From the IMG/VR virus record IMGVR_UViG_3300028908_000008, positions 1 through 64,000 of that record: a DNA stretch of 64,000 nucleotides; one strand, given 5' to 3'. The notes under the pieces were generated by a model, which was not told where the DNA came from, did not search any database, and saw nothing but the letters and a program-made list of their open reading frames with translations. The translations under genes and the position numbers were made by a program. The DNA is from a virus. Shown here one piece after another: positions 1-6,908 of this stretch (position 1 is the first letter of the stretch; the number at the start of each line of letters is the position of its first letter).

Positions 1-236
1 AATTTTGCAATCCCCATGACTATATATGGGTTACAGTACCTTAATTTATTCTTAGATATATAAAATAGTTAGCTTAAGCCCAAATCTTAGTTTTAAGCCT
101 GAATTTTAAGTGAGTATTAACTTAAATTTAAGATGATTGTAAGATATGTTTAGATAATTATATTACATTAATATATTAGTGGAATGGTATCATTAAAATA
201 ATTACTAATCTCTCTTGATTTTAAGCTATTTTAAAG

Positions 237-252
237 GTATATCTTGATATAC
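237..252. promoter_or_regulatory. Leader palindrome, copy 1 (putative operator)
   Basis: The 16-bp near-palindrome GTATATCTTGATATAC is followed by TTACAGTAACA and, 31 bases later, the first start codon. Related palindromes of the form GTATAY-N4-RTATAC precede four other left-arm gene starts and one divergent promoter region at 32069. The position just upstream of a start and the dyad symmetry suggest a repressor or activator site. The binding protein is unknown. Copy 1 lacks the hairpin found in the other copies. Confidence 0.55.
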
Positions 253-282
253 TTACAGTAACAAAATAAAAAGGATTAAGAA

Positions 283-720
283 ATGACATTAAGAGAAACA
301 CTTAACACGATATTAGATGGTACGAGAGCATGTTTTAGAGACGATAGAGAAATGTTAGAAACATTTTTAGATGATTATGCAGATAGGAATGAATTGTTAG
401 AGGCACTTATTTATGCAAGTAATATTAACGATATAAAATTGACTGATGATAGTTTAATAGAGTTATACAATGAGTTAATTAGATACGCTAAATTCTTAAA
501 ATGTAATGTAGACTTTTTAAAGTTTGAAGATAATTCTACATTTAAAATTGATTACACTTTTGAGAATGCTCAAACGATATTAGAAGATAATCGAAAATAT
601 GAGTATATGAACTATGATATAGAGGATTTGAGTGAGGACAATGAGGAATTAATTAAAATAGTCATTGATTACTATACTTATTTAGTAAATGAAGAGTTGA
701 TAGAAGATACACTTTTTTAA
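283..720 (+). CDS. Hypothetical acidic protein, first gene of left arm
   Basis: This 145-residue protein is strongly acidic and mostly predicted helical, with no signal peptide, membrane segment or metal-binding motif. I do not recognise a family. The start is set by an AAGGATT ribosome site at the standard spacing. It heads a series of short plus-strand genes with shared leader repeats, an arrangement typical of early phage genes acting on the host. The function is unknown. Confidence 0.75.
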   Translation: MTLRETLNTILDGTRACFRDDREMLETFLDDYADRNELLEALIYASNINDIKLTDDSLIELYNELIRYAKFLKCNVDFLKFEDNSTFKIDYTFENAQTILEDNRKYEYMNYDIEDLSEDNEELIKIVIDYYTYLVNEELIEDTLF

Positions 721-732
721 GTGTATTCTAAG

Positions 733-794
733 GTATATTTTCATATACTTACAGCAAGACAAAATAAGAGGCTAGAGAGATAGATTATCTCTCT
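733..794 (+). promoter_or_regulatory. Leader repeat, copy 2 (palindrome plus hairpin)
   Basis: The palindrome GTATATTTTCATATAC (733-748) is followed by TTACAGCAAGA and a perfect hairpin with 9-bp arms AGAGAGATA (774-782) and TATCTCTCT (786-794) around a 3-base loop. The same order recurs before the genes at 1600, 2631 and 3066. The hairpin has no T-run directly after it, so an operator or an mRNA 5' structure is more likely than a terminator. Confidence 0.6.
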
Positions 795-826
795 TGATAT
801 ACAACTAAAAAAAAGGATTAAAACAA

Positions 827-970
827 ATGGTTGAATTTATTAAAAATAATAAAAAGATGTTAGCACTAGCTATTGTATTGATAGGGATTAAATTAATAGC
901 AGACGGGTTAAATAATGAGCCTAAAACGGTTGAGAGTTATATCTCTCTTGATATGCCTATATACAACTAA
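827..970 (+). CDS. Small single-pass membrane protein (47 aa)
   Basis: A 47-codon frame starts at ATG 827 after an AAGGATT site. Residues about 11-27 form one hydrophobic segment (MLALAIVLIGIKLIA) after a lysine-rich N-terminus, which predicts one membrane helix. Its last codons (VESYISLDMPIYN) are encoded by a copy of the leader DNA that precedes the neighbouring genes, so the 3' end doubles as the leader of the next gene 13 bases on. The function is unknown. Confidence 0.6.
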   Translation: MVEFIKNNKKMLALAIVLIGIKLIADGLNNEPKTVESYISLDMPIYN

Positions 971-983
971 AAAAGGATTTAAA

Positions 984-1490
984 ATGGCATTTATAACAAG
1001 TCAAGAAGTTAAAAAAGCTAGAAAAATAGCTAATACGATAAGCCGTGAATATGGCTTCAAGGTATCAACTACAAAGTACAGCTACTGTGGGATTAATGTT
1101 AATCTTATGGAAGGTAAAAAAATAACTATTGATGATTTAAACATTAATGGTTATATGCGAAACTTTATAGAATCGCATGGTACGAGTAGTTTTGAAAATA
1201 TAGAATCGTTTGAAGAATGGTTTAGGCTATACGGCGGGGGAATGGCAGATATCCACCATGAATGGTCACTATATAGCCGTATATCCAATTTAATAGATGA
1301 AGGTCAAGGAAGTTTACATCTATTTAAAGATGGTAGTAACATTAAAAATATGGCTAAATTGATTGAGGATAAAATCAAGATAGAATTGAAATATCATAAT
1401 AAAAATAATAGTATGATTGATTATTATGACGAAAAATTTTATTATGATTTTGAAGTAGGAAAATGGAATAAACCCTACAAAACAATATAA
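984..1490 (+). CDS. Hypothetical phage protein
   Basis: This is a 168-residue protein. ATG 984 is chosen over an upstream ATG at 915 because AAGGATTT lies just before it and the upstream part overlaps the preceding small gene. The N-terminus is a basic helix (QEVKKARKIANTISREYG), then probable beta structure. The C-terminus (DYYDEKFYYDFEVGKWNKPY) is aromatic-rich. It faintly recalls large-polyvalent-protein-associated domains of mobile elements, but not firmly enough to name one. Confidence 0.75.
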   Translation: MAFITSQEVKKARKIANTISREYGFKVSTTKYSYCGINVNLMEGKKITIDDLNINGYMRNFIESHGTSSFENIESFEEWFRLYGGGMADIHHEWSLYSRISNLIDEGQGSLHLFKDGSNIKNMAKLIEDKIKIELKYHNKNNSMIDYYDEKFYYDFEVGKWNKPYKTI

Positions 1491-1508
1491 ATTTAAGAGG
1501 TATTTAAG

Positions 1509-1568
1509 GTATATCACGGTATACTTACAGTAACAAAATAAGAGGCTAGAGAGATAGATTATCTCTCT
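1509..1568 (+). promoter_or_regulatory. Leader repeat, copy 3 (palindrome plus hairpin)
   Basis: GTATATCACGGTATAC (1509-1524) precedes TTACAGTAACA and the 9-bp-arm hairpin at 1548-1568. The block is nearly identical to copy 5 at 2974, including the flanking TTTAAGAGGTATTTAAG, which suggests duplication of the whole intergenic unit. Confidence 0.6.
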
Positions 1569-1599
1569 TGATATACAACTAAAAAAAAAGGATTGAGAA

Positions 1600-1926
1600 A
1601 TGAATAATTTAATTTGCAATAATAGCATGAGTCAAAAGGCAATAAGTAAACTACACAATATTTTAGACAATAAAACAAAGGAAAATTTAAACTGTATATC
1701 AGGTAAATTGTTAACACCCTATTTAAAAAGTTTTACAGATATAAGATTGTCTAGTATCATTAATAGTAACACTAAAAAATTAAGTATAGCTATTAATGAT
1801 AAAGGTTATGTATATATAGCTCCTTTCAATGAGTTGATTATCAAGAAGGGTAAAAATTATACTAGCTATACAGATGCAGGTATAGCCATGGTTGATTTAG
1901 GTTACGAAATATTCAATACAAAATAA
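1600..1926 (+). CDS. Hypothetical protein
   Basis: This 108-residue protein has no recognised domain. The N-terminal half is polar and lysine/asparagine-rich; the C-terminal half alternates hydrophobic strands (KLSIAINDKGYVYIAPF) and ends in a helix. The start follows AAGGATTGAGAA at normal spacing. It lies between two leader-type intergenic units and is probably expressed with its neighbours. Confidence 0.7.
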   Translation: MNNLICNNSMSQKAISKLHNILDNKTKENLNCISGKLLTPYLKSFTDIRLSSIINSNTKKLSIAINDKGYVYIAPFNELIIKKGKNYTSYTDAGIAMVDLGYEIFNTK

Positions 1927-1960
1927 ACAATTTAATACAAAATAAAAAAAGGATTAAGAA

Positions 1961-2524
1961 ATGAGAAATATAAAAAAAGAAATAATAGAAGTAGAATTCA
2001 ATTTTAGCGGCTTTGAATATAGCCATGACAATATAATAGACACTGTTTTAGAATATAACGGTTTCTCAAGCGATGAAATATTTGAGATTGATTTTACAAG
2101 TAAATTCTATAATGAATATACTAAAATTTTACATAACAACATGGAATACTTTATTGTAGATAAATACTTATCAAACAAATCAATAAATGAGTTTATGAAT
2201 TTTGTAGACTTTACAAATAAAGCTTATGGCGGTACTATTAAGTCTAAAATCAATCTTCATACATTAAGAACATTATATAGTATGATTTTAAAGGATATTG
2301 ATTTAAAGGCTAAATTTGATGACCTATTAAGAGAATATAGAACATGTGGTGCATATAAATATTGGAATGTAACTAATAAATTACATTTATGGGAGTCTAG
2401 CCAACTGGGCTTAATAATAGAAACATTATTGAATGAATTTAACGAGCATGAAGTTATGATAGATAATACAGATAATGTAAATGAACTAATTTATCAATAT
2501 TGTGATAATTTACCTACAATTTAA
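1961..2524 (+). CDS. Hypothetical protein
   Basis: This 187-residue acidic protein has no family I recognise. It appears soluble and largely helical, with no cysteine clusters or membrane segments. It follows the 1600 gene by only 34 bases, with its own AAGGATTAAGAA site and no leader repeat in between, so the two are likely co-transcribed. Confidence 0.72.
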   Translation: MRNIKKEIIEVEFNFSGFEYSHDNIIDTVLEYNGFSSDEIFEIDFTSKFYNEYTKILHNNMEYFIVDKYLSNKSINEFMNFVDFTNKAYGGTIKSKINLHTLRTLYSMILKDIDLKAKFDDLLREYRTCGAYKYWNVTNKLHLWESSQLGLIIETLLNEFNEHEVMIDNTDNVNELIYQYCDNLPTI

Positions 2525-2536
2525 GAGGTATTTAAG

Positions 2537-2598
2537 GTATATTTTCATATACTTACAGCAAGACAAAATAAGAGGCTAGAGAGATAGATTATCTCTCT
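2537..2598 (+). promoter_or_regulatory. Leader repeat, copy 4 (palindrome plus hairpin)
   Basis: GTATATTTTCATATAC (2537-2552) is identical to copy 2 and is followed by the same 9-bp-arm hairpin (2578-2598). Two palindrome versions alternate along the arm (TTTTC centre in copies 2 and 4, TCACG centre in copies 3 and 5). Confidence 0.6.
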
Positions 2599-2630
2599 TA
2601 ATATATAACTAAAAAAACAAGGATTAAGAA

Positions 2631-2972
2631 ATGAGAAATGTAAAAAAAATAACACGGAAAAGTAGAACTGAAACAATTAAGAGTGTAATAACAATTCTTG
2701 AATCTTTTATTAAAGAGAGTGAGAAATATAAAAATAGTTATTTTTGGAATTCTTACTCTAGTGCAAGTGATAGAAGGTCAAACGAGTTTGAAAATTATTT
2801 TGAGTGTGAAATTTTAGGAGATAAATTAATTATTAATACAAGTTTAGTAATGAGTTCTAAGAATGTTTATTATAGTAAAGAGTATATTTTAAATAATGAA
2901 AACAAAGATTTAAGAATTGTTAAAAAACTTTTACGATCATTGGAAAACATTGTAAATTTAAGAGGTATTTAA
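2631..2972 (+). CDS. Hypothetical basic protein
   Basis: This 113-residue protein starts with a strongly basic stretch (MRNVKKITRKSRTETIK) and continues with helices and short strands. No domain is recognised. Its last residues (NLRGI) and stop are encoded by the beginning of the next leader unit, so repeat and coding sequence overlap by a few codons. Confidence 0.7.
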   Translation: MRNVKKITRKSRTETIKSVITILESFIKESEKYKNSYFWNSYSSASDRRSNEFENYFECEILGDKLIINTSLVMSSKNVYYSKEYILNNENKDLRIVKKLLRSLENIVNLRGI

Positions 2973-2973
2973 G

Positions 2974-3033
2974 GTATATCACGGTATACTTACAGTAACA
3001 AAATAAGAGGCTAGAGAGATAAATTATCTCTCT
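2974..3033 (+). promoter_or_regulatory. Leader repeat, copy 5 (palindrome plus hairpin)
   Basis: The palindrome (2974-2989) has the TCACG centre of copy 3. The hairpin arms AGAGAGATA (3013-3021) and TATCTCTCT (3025-3033) are kept although the loop differs (AAT instead of GAT), which argues that pairing is under selection. Confidence 0.6.
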
Positions 3034-3065
3034 TGATATACAACTAAAAAAAAAAGGATTAAACG

Positions 3066-3296
3066 ATGAAAAAAGAAAATATAATAAAAATAGAAGAAAT
3101 AAAAAGCAGTCGATACACAAAAAATGGTAATAGAATGTGGAATATAACAGTTTCTATAGAAGGCATGATCGGTACAATTAATTATAAGAGTATAGATTTT
3201 AATTATATCACTCCAAAAGAGGGTGATAAATTTTTAGCAGTTAGAAAAACTACACCAACGGGTAGAAATAAAATCTATATCATAAAAAAACTATAG
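3066..3296 (+). CDS. Hypothetical small beta-rich protein
   Basis: This 76-residue basic protein alternates short strands (MWNITVSIEGMIGTINYKS, then DKFLAVRKT and KIYIIKKL), which would fit a small beta barrel. That fold could bind nucleic acid, but no diagnostic motif is visible. The start follows AAGGATTAAACG. A hairpin lies just downstream. Confidence 0.65.
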   Translation: MKKENIIKIEEIKSSRYTKNGNRMWNITVSIEGMIGTINYKSIDFNYITPKEGDKFLAVRKTTPTGRNKIYIIKKL

Positions 3297-3303
3297 TTTA
3301 TTA

Positions 3304-3325
3304 GAGTGCTAATTTTTTAGCACTC
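3304..3325 (+). terminator. Hairpin with T-rich loop after the 3066 gene
   Basis: The 8-bp arms GAGTGCTA (3304-3311) and TAGCACTC (3318-3325) flank a loop of ATTTTTT. There is no T-run after the stem, so it may be an attenuator or RNA-stability element rather than a classical terminator. It separates the small-gene series from the clamp gene. Confidence 0.45.
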
Positions 3326-3355
3326 GTATAAGTTATATGAAAAAAGGATTAAGAA

Positions 3356-4981
3356 ATGAAAATTTTTAAAAATGAAACTAAAATGCTATTGAAACAAATA
3401 AGCAAATTTACAAGTAATATTGAAAAAAAAGAAGATAAAACGCTCCTAAGCGGCACGGAGCTTGAGGTTATAGCAAACAACACACTTAATATCTCAAAAA
3501 ACGGTCTAACGATATCGTATTTTAACCATGAAGTTAAAATATATAAAAGTTTCAAGAATAATCATTATAGCAGTTTAGGTGATGCGACAATCACTATTAA
3601 ATTAACATTTAAAGAATTGAAGGAAATATTGAGCGATAATTTTGAAGTGATTTTAAATAAAGATAGGGATAGTATGATTATAGATACGCCCCGTAAATCA
3701 TGGCAGATAGAGAGGGTACATTTAAGTTTAAGTGTAAATAGTTTGGTCGATGCAAGTAAGAAAAAATATGATATAGGGAATTTTGATATCAATAAATTGA
3801 CAATTTCGGCTATAGCTACTAACCATCCAAAACATGAGCTAAACGGCTTATTATTCGATTTAGAAAATAATTGTTTAGTGTCTACTAATACTAAACAATT
3901 AGTAAAACAAAAAATTAAAAGTGACTCTAATCAAAAATTCATTATTCCTAAAAAGATGGTTTTTGAAACTATGCGGAATATAGCTTTATATGACGATGAT
4001 ATTATAAGTTTTGATAATGAAGATGTTCATTATCAAAGTAGATTAATTAGAGGTAGTTTCCCTAATTATCAAAGGATTGTACCGAATTATAATAGTGATA
4101 GGGGCATAAGTTTCAATCATGAGGATATTAATAAACTAAAACTAAAGAATGAATCGTATGCTATAAAAATAAACGATCGTAAAATATCTTTTATAGAGGA
4201 TATAGAAAAAATAACCTATCCAAATGAAATAAATAGCATGGAGTCAAAATTAAATATAGAGTGTAATTATACTGGCAATGATTCTATAATTTTGGGGCTT
4301 GATGCTACTTTTTTAAAATACGGTATTAAAGATGCTAAAATTTGGATAAATGGAAACAATACACCGTTAATTATATTTAACGATAATATTGAACATATTA
4401 TCATGCCACTTATCCTAAAACATTCAGAATCGTTAAATTACGAGAAAAACATGACCCAAATTAGTCATGACTGGACATGGAATAAGGAGGTAATTAAAAA
4501 AACACTTAAGAGAGTTAATTATAAAAAGCTATATGAAAATAGTATACAAGAGATTGAACTCCTAAAAAATGAGATTGATGCACTAAAAAAAGAGGTTGAA
4601 TCATGGGAAGATAAATTTAAAGAGTGTAATAAAAACAAGTCTAATAACTTTTTTGAATTATTAGATGAAACTTTAAATAAAGAGGTAGATCAAGAGGTAG
4701 ATCATGACCTAAAGGAAGATCAAGAGGAAGATCATGACATAAAGGTAGATCATGACCTAAAGGAAGATCATGACCTAAAGGTAGATCATGACCTAAAGGA
4801 AGATCAAGAGGAAGATCATGACATAAAGGTAGATCATGACCTAAAGGTAGATCATGACCTAAAGGTAGATCATGACCTAAAGGAAGATCAAGAGGAAGAT
4901 CATGACATAAAGGTAGATCATGACCTAAAGGAAGATCAAGAGGAAGATCATGACCTAAAGGTAGATCATGACCCGCCATAA
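3356..4981 (+). CDS. DnaN-like DNA sliding clamp with acidic repeat tail
   Basis: Residues 1-360 resemble the bacterial beta clamp in length and landmarks: ELNGLLFDLE at 161-170, KFIIPKKMVFE near 204 and IRGSFPNYQRIVP at 231-243 match the LNG..E, IPRK and G.FPDYRRVIP segments of DnaN. The core ends with a PLIIFNDNIEHIIMPLI strand pair like the clamp C-terminus. A clamp tethers DNA polymerase to DNA, and the phage also encodes a PolB. Unusually, a coiled coil (about 385-420) and a ~100-residue hydrophilic tail of DHDLK/EDQEE units follow, so the protein is 541 rather than ~366 residues. The tail could bind partners or metal; that is inference. Confidence 0.75.
   Translation: MKIFKNETKMLLKQISKFTSNIEKKEDKTLLSGTELEVIANNTLNISKNGLTISYFNHEVKIYKSFKNNHYSSLGDATITIKLTFKELKEILSDNFEVILNKDRDSMIIDTPRKSWQIERVHLSLSVNSLVDASKKKYDIGNFDINKLTISAIATNHPKHELNGLLFDLENNCLVSTNTKQLVKQKIKSDSNQKFIIPKKMVFETMRNIALYDDDIISFDNEDVHYQSRLIRGSFPNYQRIVPNYNSDRGISFNHEDINKLKLKNESYAIKINDRKISFIEDIEKITYPNEINSMESKLNIECNYTGNDSIILGLDATFLKYGIKDAKIWINGNNTPLIIFNDNIEHIIMPLILKHSESLNYEKNMTQISHDWTWNKEVIKKTLKRVNYKKLYENSIQEIELLKNEIDALKKEVESWEDKFKECNKNKSNNFFELLDETLNKEVDQEVDHDLKEDQEEDHDIKVDHDLKEDHDLKVDHDLKEDQEEDHDIKVDHDLKVDHDLKVDHDLKEDQEEDHDIKVDHDLKEDQEEDHDLKVDHDPP
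4681..4979 (+). repeat. GATC-bearing minisatellite encoding the clamp tail
   Basis: In-frame units of 18 bases (GATCATGACCTAAAGGTA, giving DHDLKV) and 12 bases (GATCAAGAGGAA, giving DQEE) alternate. I count 18 GATC sites spaced 12 or 18 bases apart. The regular pattern leaves the opposite strand open as a shadow frame. Copy number is likely unstable. Confidence 0.9.
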
Positions 4982-5033
4982 AAAAAACAATCCTAAATAG
5001 ATTAAAAGAGAGTGCAGTTAATACTACATGTAA

Positions 5034-5522
5034 TTAATCTATTTTAATATCAAATTTTGTAGTTTTATTATCTTCAAAATTTGTAGTAACTTCTAAAAAG
5101 TTTACACAATTACATGATTTTAGAAGTTCAAATTCTGTGACATAAGCACTTAATATTATAGGTTCTATAGCTTTTTTAACGATATATTTATCATCATCAG
5201 TATCTTTATAAAAAGCTTTTATAGAGATAGAACATGGCTTATTGCATTCAACAATAAAATCATCTCCGCAGGTTAGTTTATTATTTAAATGTTTACCAGT
5301 GGTGCTAGAATAAGCTTTAACCGTGTATTGAGGTTCAATTACTTCAAGAACGGGCGTGTGGGGCTTAACAGGTTGATAGACAGGCTGAGGTGTGGATACA
5401 GTTGTATTAGTGCCTACAGTTACATTAGTCTCTATAGCCTCTATAGTACAACAACTATCACTATTGCTACTACATGCACTAAAAAAGATGATTGAAATTA
5501 AAATAAGAGTTTTAAATATCAT
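5034..5522 (-). CDS. Putative lipoprotein
   Basis: Starting at ATG 5522 the N-terminus is MIFKTLILISIIFFSACSSN: short basic start, hydrophobic core, then a lipobox-like FSAC, predicting lipid attachment at Cys17. Two Pro/Thr-rich stretches follow, then a mature domain with several cysteines that may form disulfides in the periplasm. The size is 162 residues. It stands convergent to the clamp gene and is coupled to the 5532 gene upstream. It could alter the infected cell surface (for example superinfection exclusion), but no family is recognised. Confidence 0.65.
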   Translation of the reverse strand: MIFKTLILISIIFFSACSSNSDSCCTIEAIETNVTVGTNTTVSTPQPVYQPVKPHTPVLEVIEPQYTVKAYSSTTGKHLNNKLTCGDDFIVECNKPCSISIKAFYKDTDDDKYIVKKAIEPIILSAYVTEFELLKSCNCVNFLEVTTNFEDNKTTKFDIKID

Positions 5523-5531
5523 GCTCAAACT

Positions 5532-5828
5532 TTAGCTTAAAGATGCTATTAAAAGTTCTTTAGAGCTATAACAATCCTCTATCTTATACATGTTAGCTTG
5601 ATTAGTTCCCATGTAGCGATCAGTGTCCCCGATTAAATGAGTCACCTCGTTATCTTGATTGATAGATATATCAATTCTCTTAATCTCAAATTGTTTAAAC
5701 CTCGGTTTAACATGTGCTATATCGTTAATATTACTTCTAGTTTTATTGCAACAATTAACAACATGTACTATATCACCTATCTTATAAACTAAATCAAATA
5801 ATAAATCGTTATCGGCGTTTAATGGCAT
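5532..5828 (-). CDS. Hypothetical protein
   Basis: This 98-residue soluble protein contains a small beta-barrel-like segment (VYKIGDIVHVVNCCNK) and a Cys-Cys pair. The start at 5828 has AAGGACT upstream. It precedes the lipoprotein gene by 9 bases on the same strand, so the two probably form one operon. The function is unknown. Confidence 0.65.
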   Translation of the reverse strand: MPLNADNDLLFDLVYKIGDIVHVVNCCNKTRSNINDIAHVKPRFKQFEIKRIDISINQDNEVTHLIGDTDRYMGTNQANMYKIEDCYSSKELLIASLS

Positions 5829-5870
5829 TATGAGTCCTTATATTTTTTTCTTAATATAGCACACTTTAAT

Positions 5871-6138
5871 TTTTGCCTTAATGGGAAGGTCAGTCCAATT
5901 TTGCCTTAATGGGAAGGTCAGTCCAATTTTGCCTTAATGAGAAGGCTAGTCCAATTTTGCCTTAATGGGAAGGTCAGTCCAATTTTGCCTTAATGAGAAG
6001 GCTAGTCCAATTTTGCCTTAATGGGAAGGTCAGTCCAATTTTTGCCTTAATGGGAAGGTCAGTCCAATTTTTGCCTTAATGGGAAGGTCAGTCCAATTTT
6101 TGCCTTAATGGGAAGGTCAGTCCAATTTTTGCCTTAAT
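5871..6138. repeat. Tandem 28-29-bp direct repeat array (candidate iterons)
   Basis: GCCTTAAT recurs at 5875, 5903, 5931, 5959, 5987, 6015, 6044, 6073, 6102 and 6131: nine full units and a partial tenth. The consensus ends AATGGGAAGGTCAGTCCAA. Two units carry the linked change GAGAAGGCTAG for GGGAAGGTCAG, and spacing moves from 28 to 29 bp in the second half through one extra T. There are no spacers, so it is not CRISPR. The site lies before the zinc-module and PrimPol genes, as expected for iterons. Confidence 0.9.
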
Positions 6139-6179
6139 ATGAAGAAACGATAAAATGGAATTAAAAAGAGGTTTTAAGA

Positions 6180-6401
6180 ATGTATGATGATTTGATTTCT
6201 TGCACTATATGCAACAAGAGTGATAGCAACGATTTGTACCTGCTAAATTTGAACGATGGTGAATATTTGATATCTAACTACTCATCACACTTAATCAGCT
6301 TTCCAGAATATATATGTATTGATTGTATTGATGATTTCAACTCCGATATTGATGATATTTTTAGATTCAATGATAGTATGAATCTGTATATAGATATTTA
6401 A
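6180..6401 (+). CDS. Small two-CxxC (zinc-ribbon-like) protein
   Basis: This 73-residue acidic protein has two Cys pairs, CTIC (8-11) and CIDC (47-50), separated by 35 residues, consistent with one four-cysteine zinc site. It starts after AAGAGGTTTTAAGA and sits between the two repeat arrays. The CIDC pair resembles those in the eight-module protein downstream, so a related role is possible but unproven. Confidence 0.6.
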   Translation: MYDDLISCTICNKSDSNDLYLLNLNDGEYLISNYSSHLISFPEYICIDCIDDFNSDIDDIFRFNDSMNLYIDI

Positions 6402-6908
6402 GGTTAACTTTTCTTTAAGATTGGAAAGATATACTCACTCTTGCAAGTCAATATTTTTCATGATTTTTTGATTTAAAAAGTTGATTTAGTAGTTTGAAGT
6501 TTGTCACAAAAAAAACTACTAAATCTTTTGCTTTGCTTGACAAACAAAATTTGTACAAGAGCTTGTATTTTAATATGAATTAATCTTTTAGTGATTAATT
6601 ATTGCTTGTATTGGTCGTATAAACACTACTAGATCAAACTACATGCAATTTTCAAAAATTAACTCCTTAAGCCCTTTTTACATGCAATTTTTCAAAATTA
6701 AGCCCTTAAGCCCCTTTTTTTTTACATGGAATTTTTCAAAATTAAGCCCTTAAGCCCCTTTTTTTTTACATGGAATTTTTCAAAATTAAGCCCTTAAGCC
6801 CCTCTTGTCATGCAATTTCCAAAATTAAACCCCTTAAGCCCTCCTATTTAAGTACAGATTAACCTATAATTTAGTATACTTAAGCCCTAAAACGAAAAAG
6901 GATAGATA
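6402..6908. other. Noncoding region between zinc-protein genes
   Basis: No gene is supported here. The first 240 bases are AT-rich with short inverted segments (AGTAGTTT / AAACTACT around 6489-6520). The rest holds five direct repeats, listed separately. The last 50 bases probably contain the promoter for the 6909 gene (TATAAT at 6865-6870). Confidence 0.6.
6640..6845. repeat. Five-copy 39-44-bp direct repeat with TTAAG core
   Basis: Copies beginning ACATG or TCATG start near 6640, 6680, 6724, 6768 and 6808. Each reads roughly CATGCAATTTTTCAAAATT, then AAGCCCTTAAGCCCC and a T tract. The inner GCCCTTAAGCCC is partly palindromic. Copies 3 and 4 are nearly identical, while the outer ones are more diverged, as in an array growing from the middle. 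It is a candidate binding site or origin element. Confidence 0.85.

Noticed and set aside
4641-4979. Minus-strand gene opposite the clamp tail
   Set aside because: The open frame is produced by the regular repeat on the plus strand; it has no ribosome site and no sequence complexity of its own.
5871-6138. CRISPR array
   Set aside because: Units of 28-29 bp follow each other directly with no spacers, and there are no cas genes.
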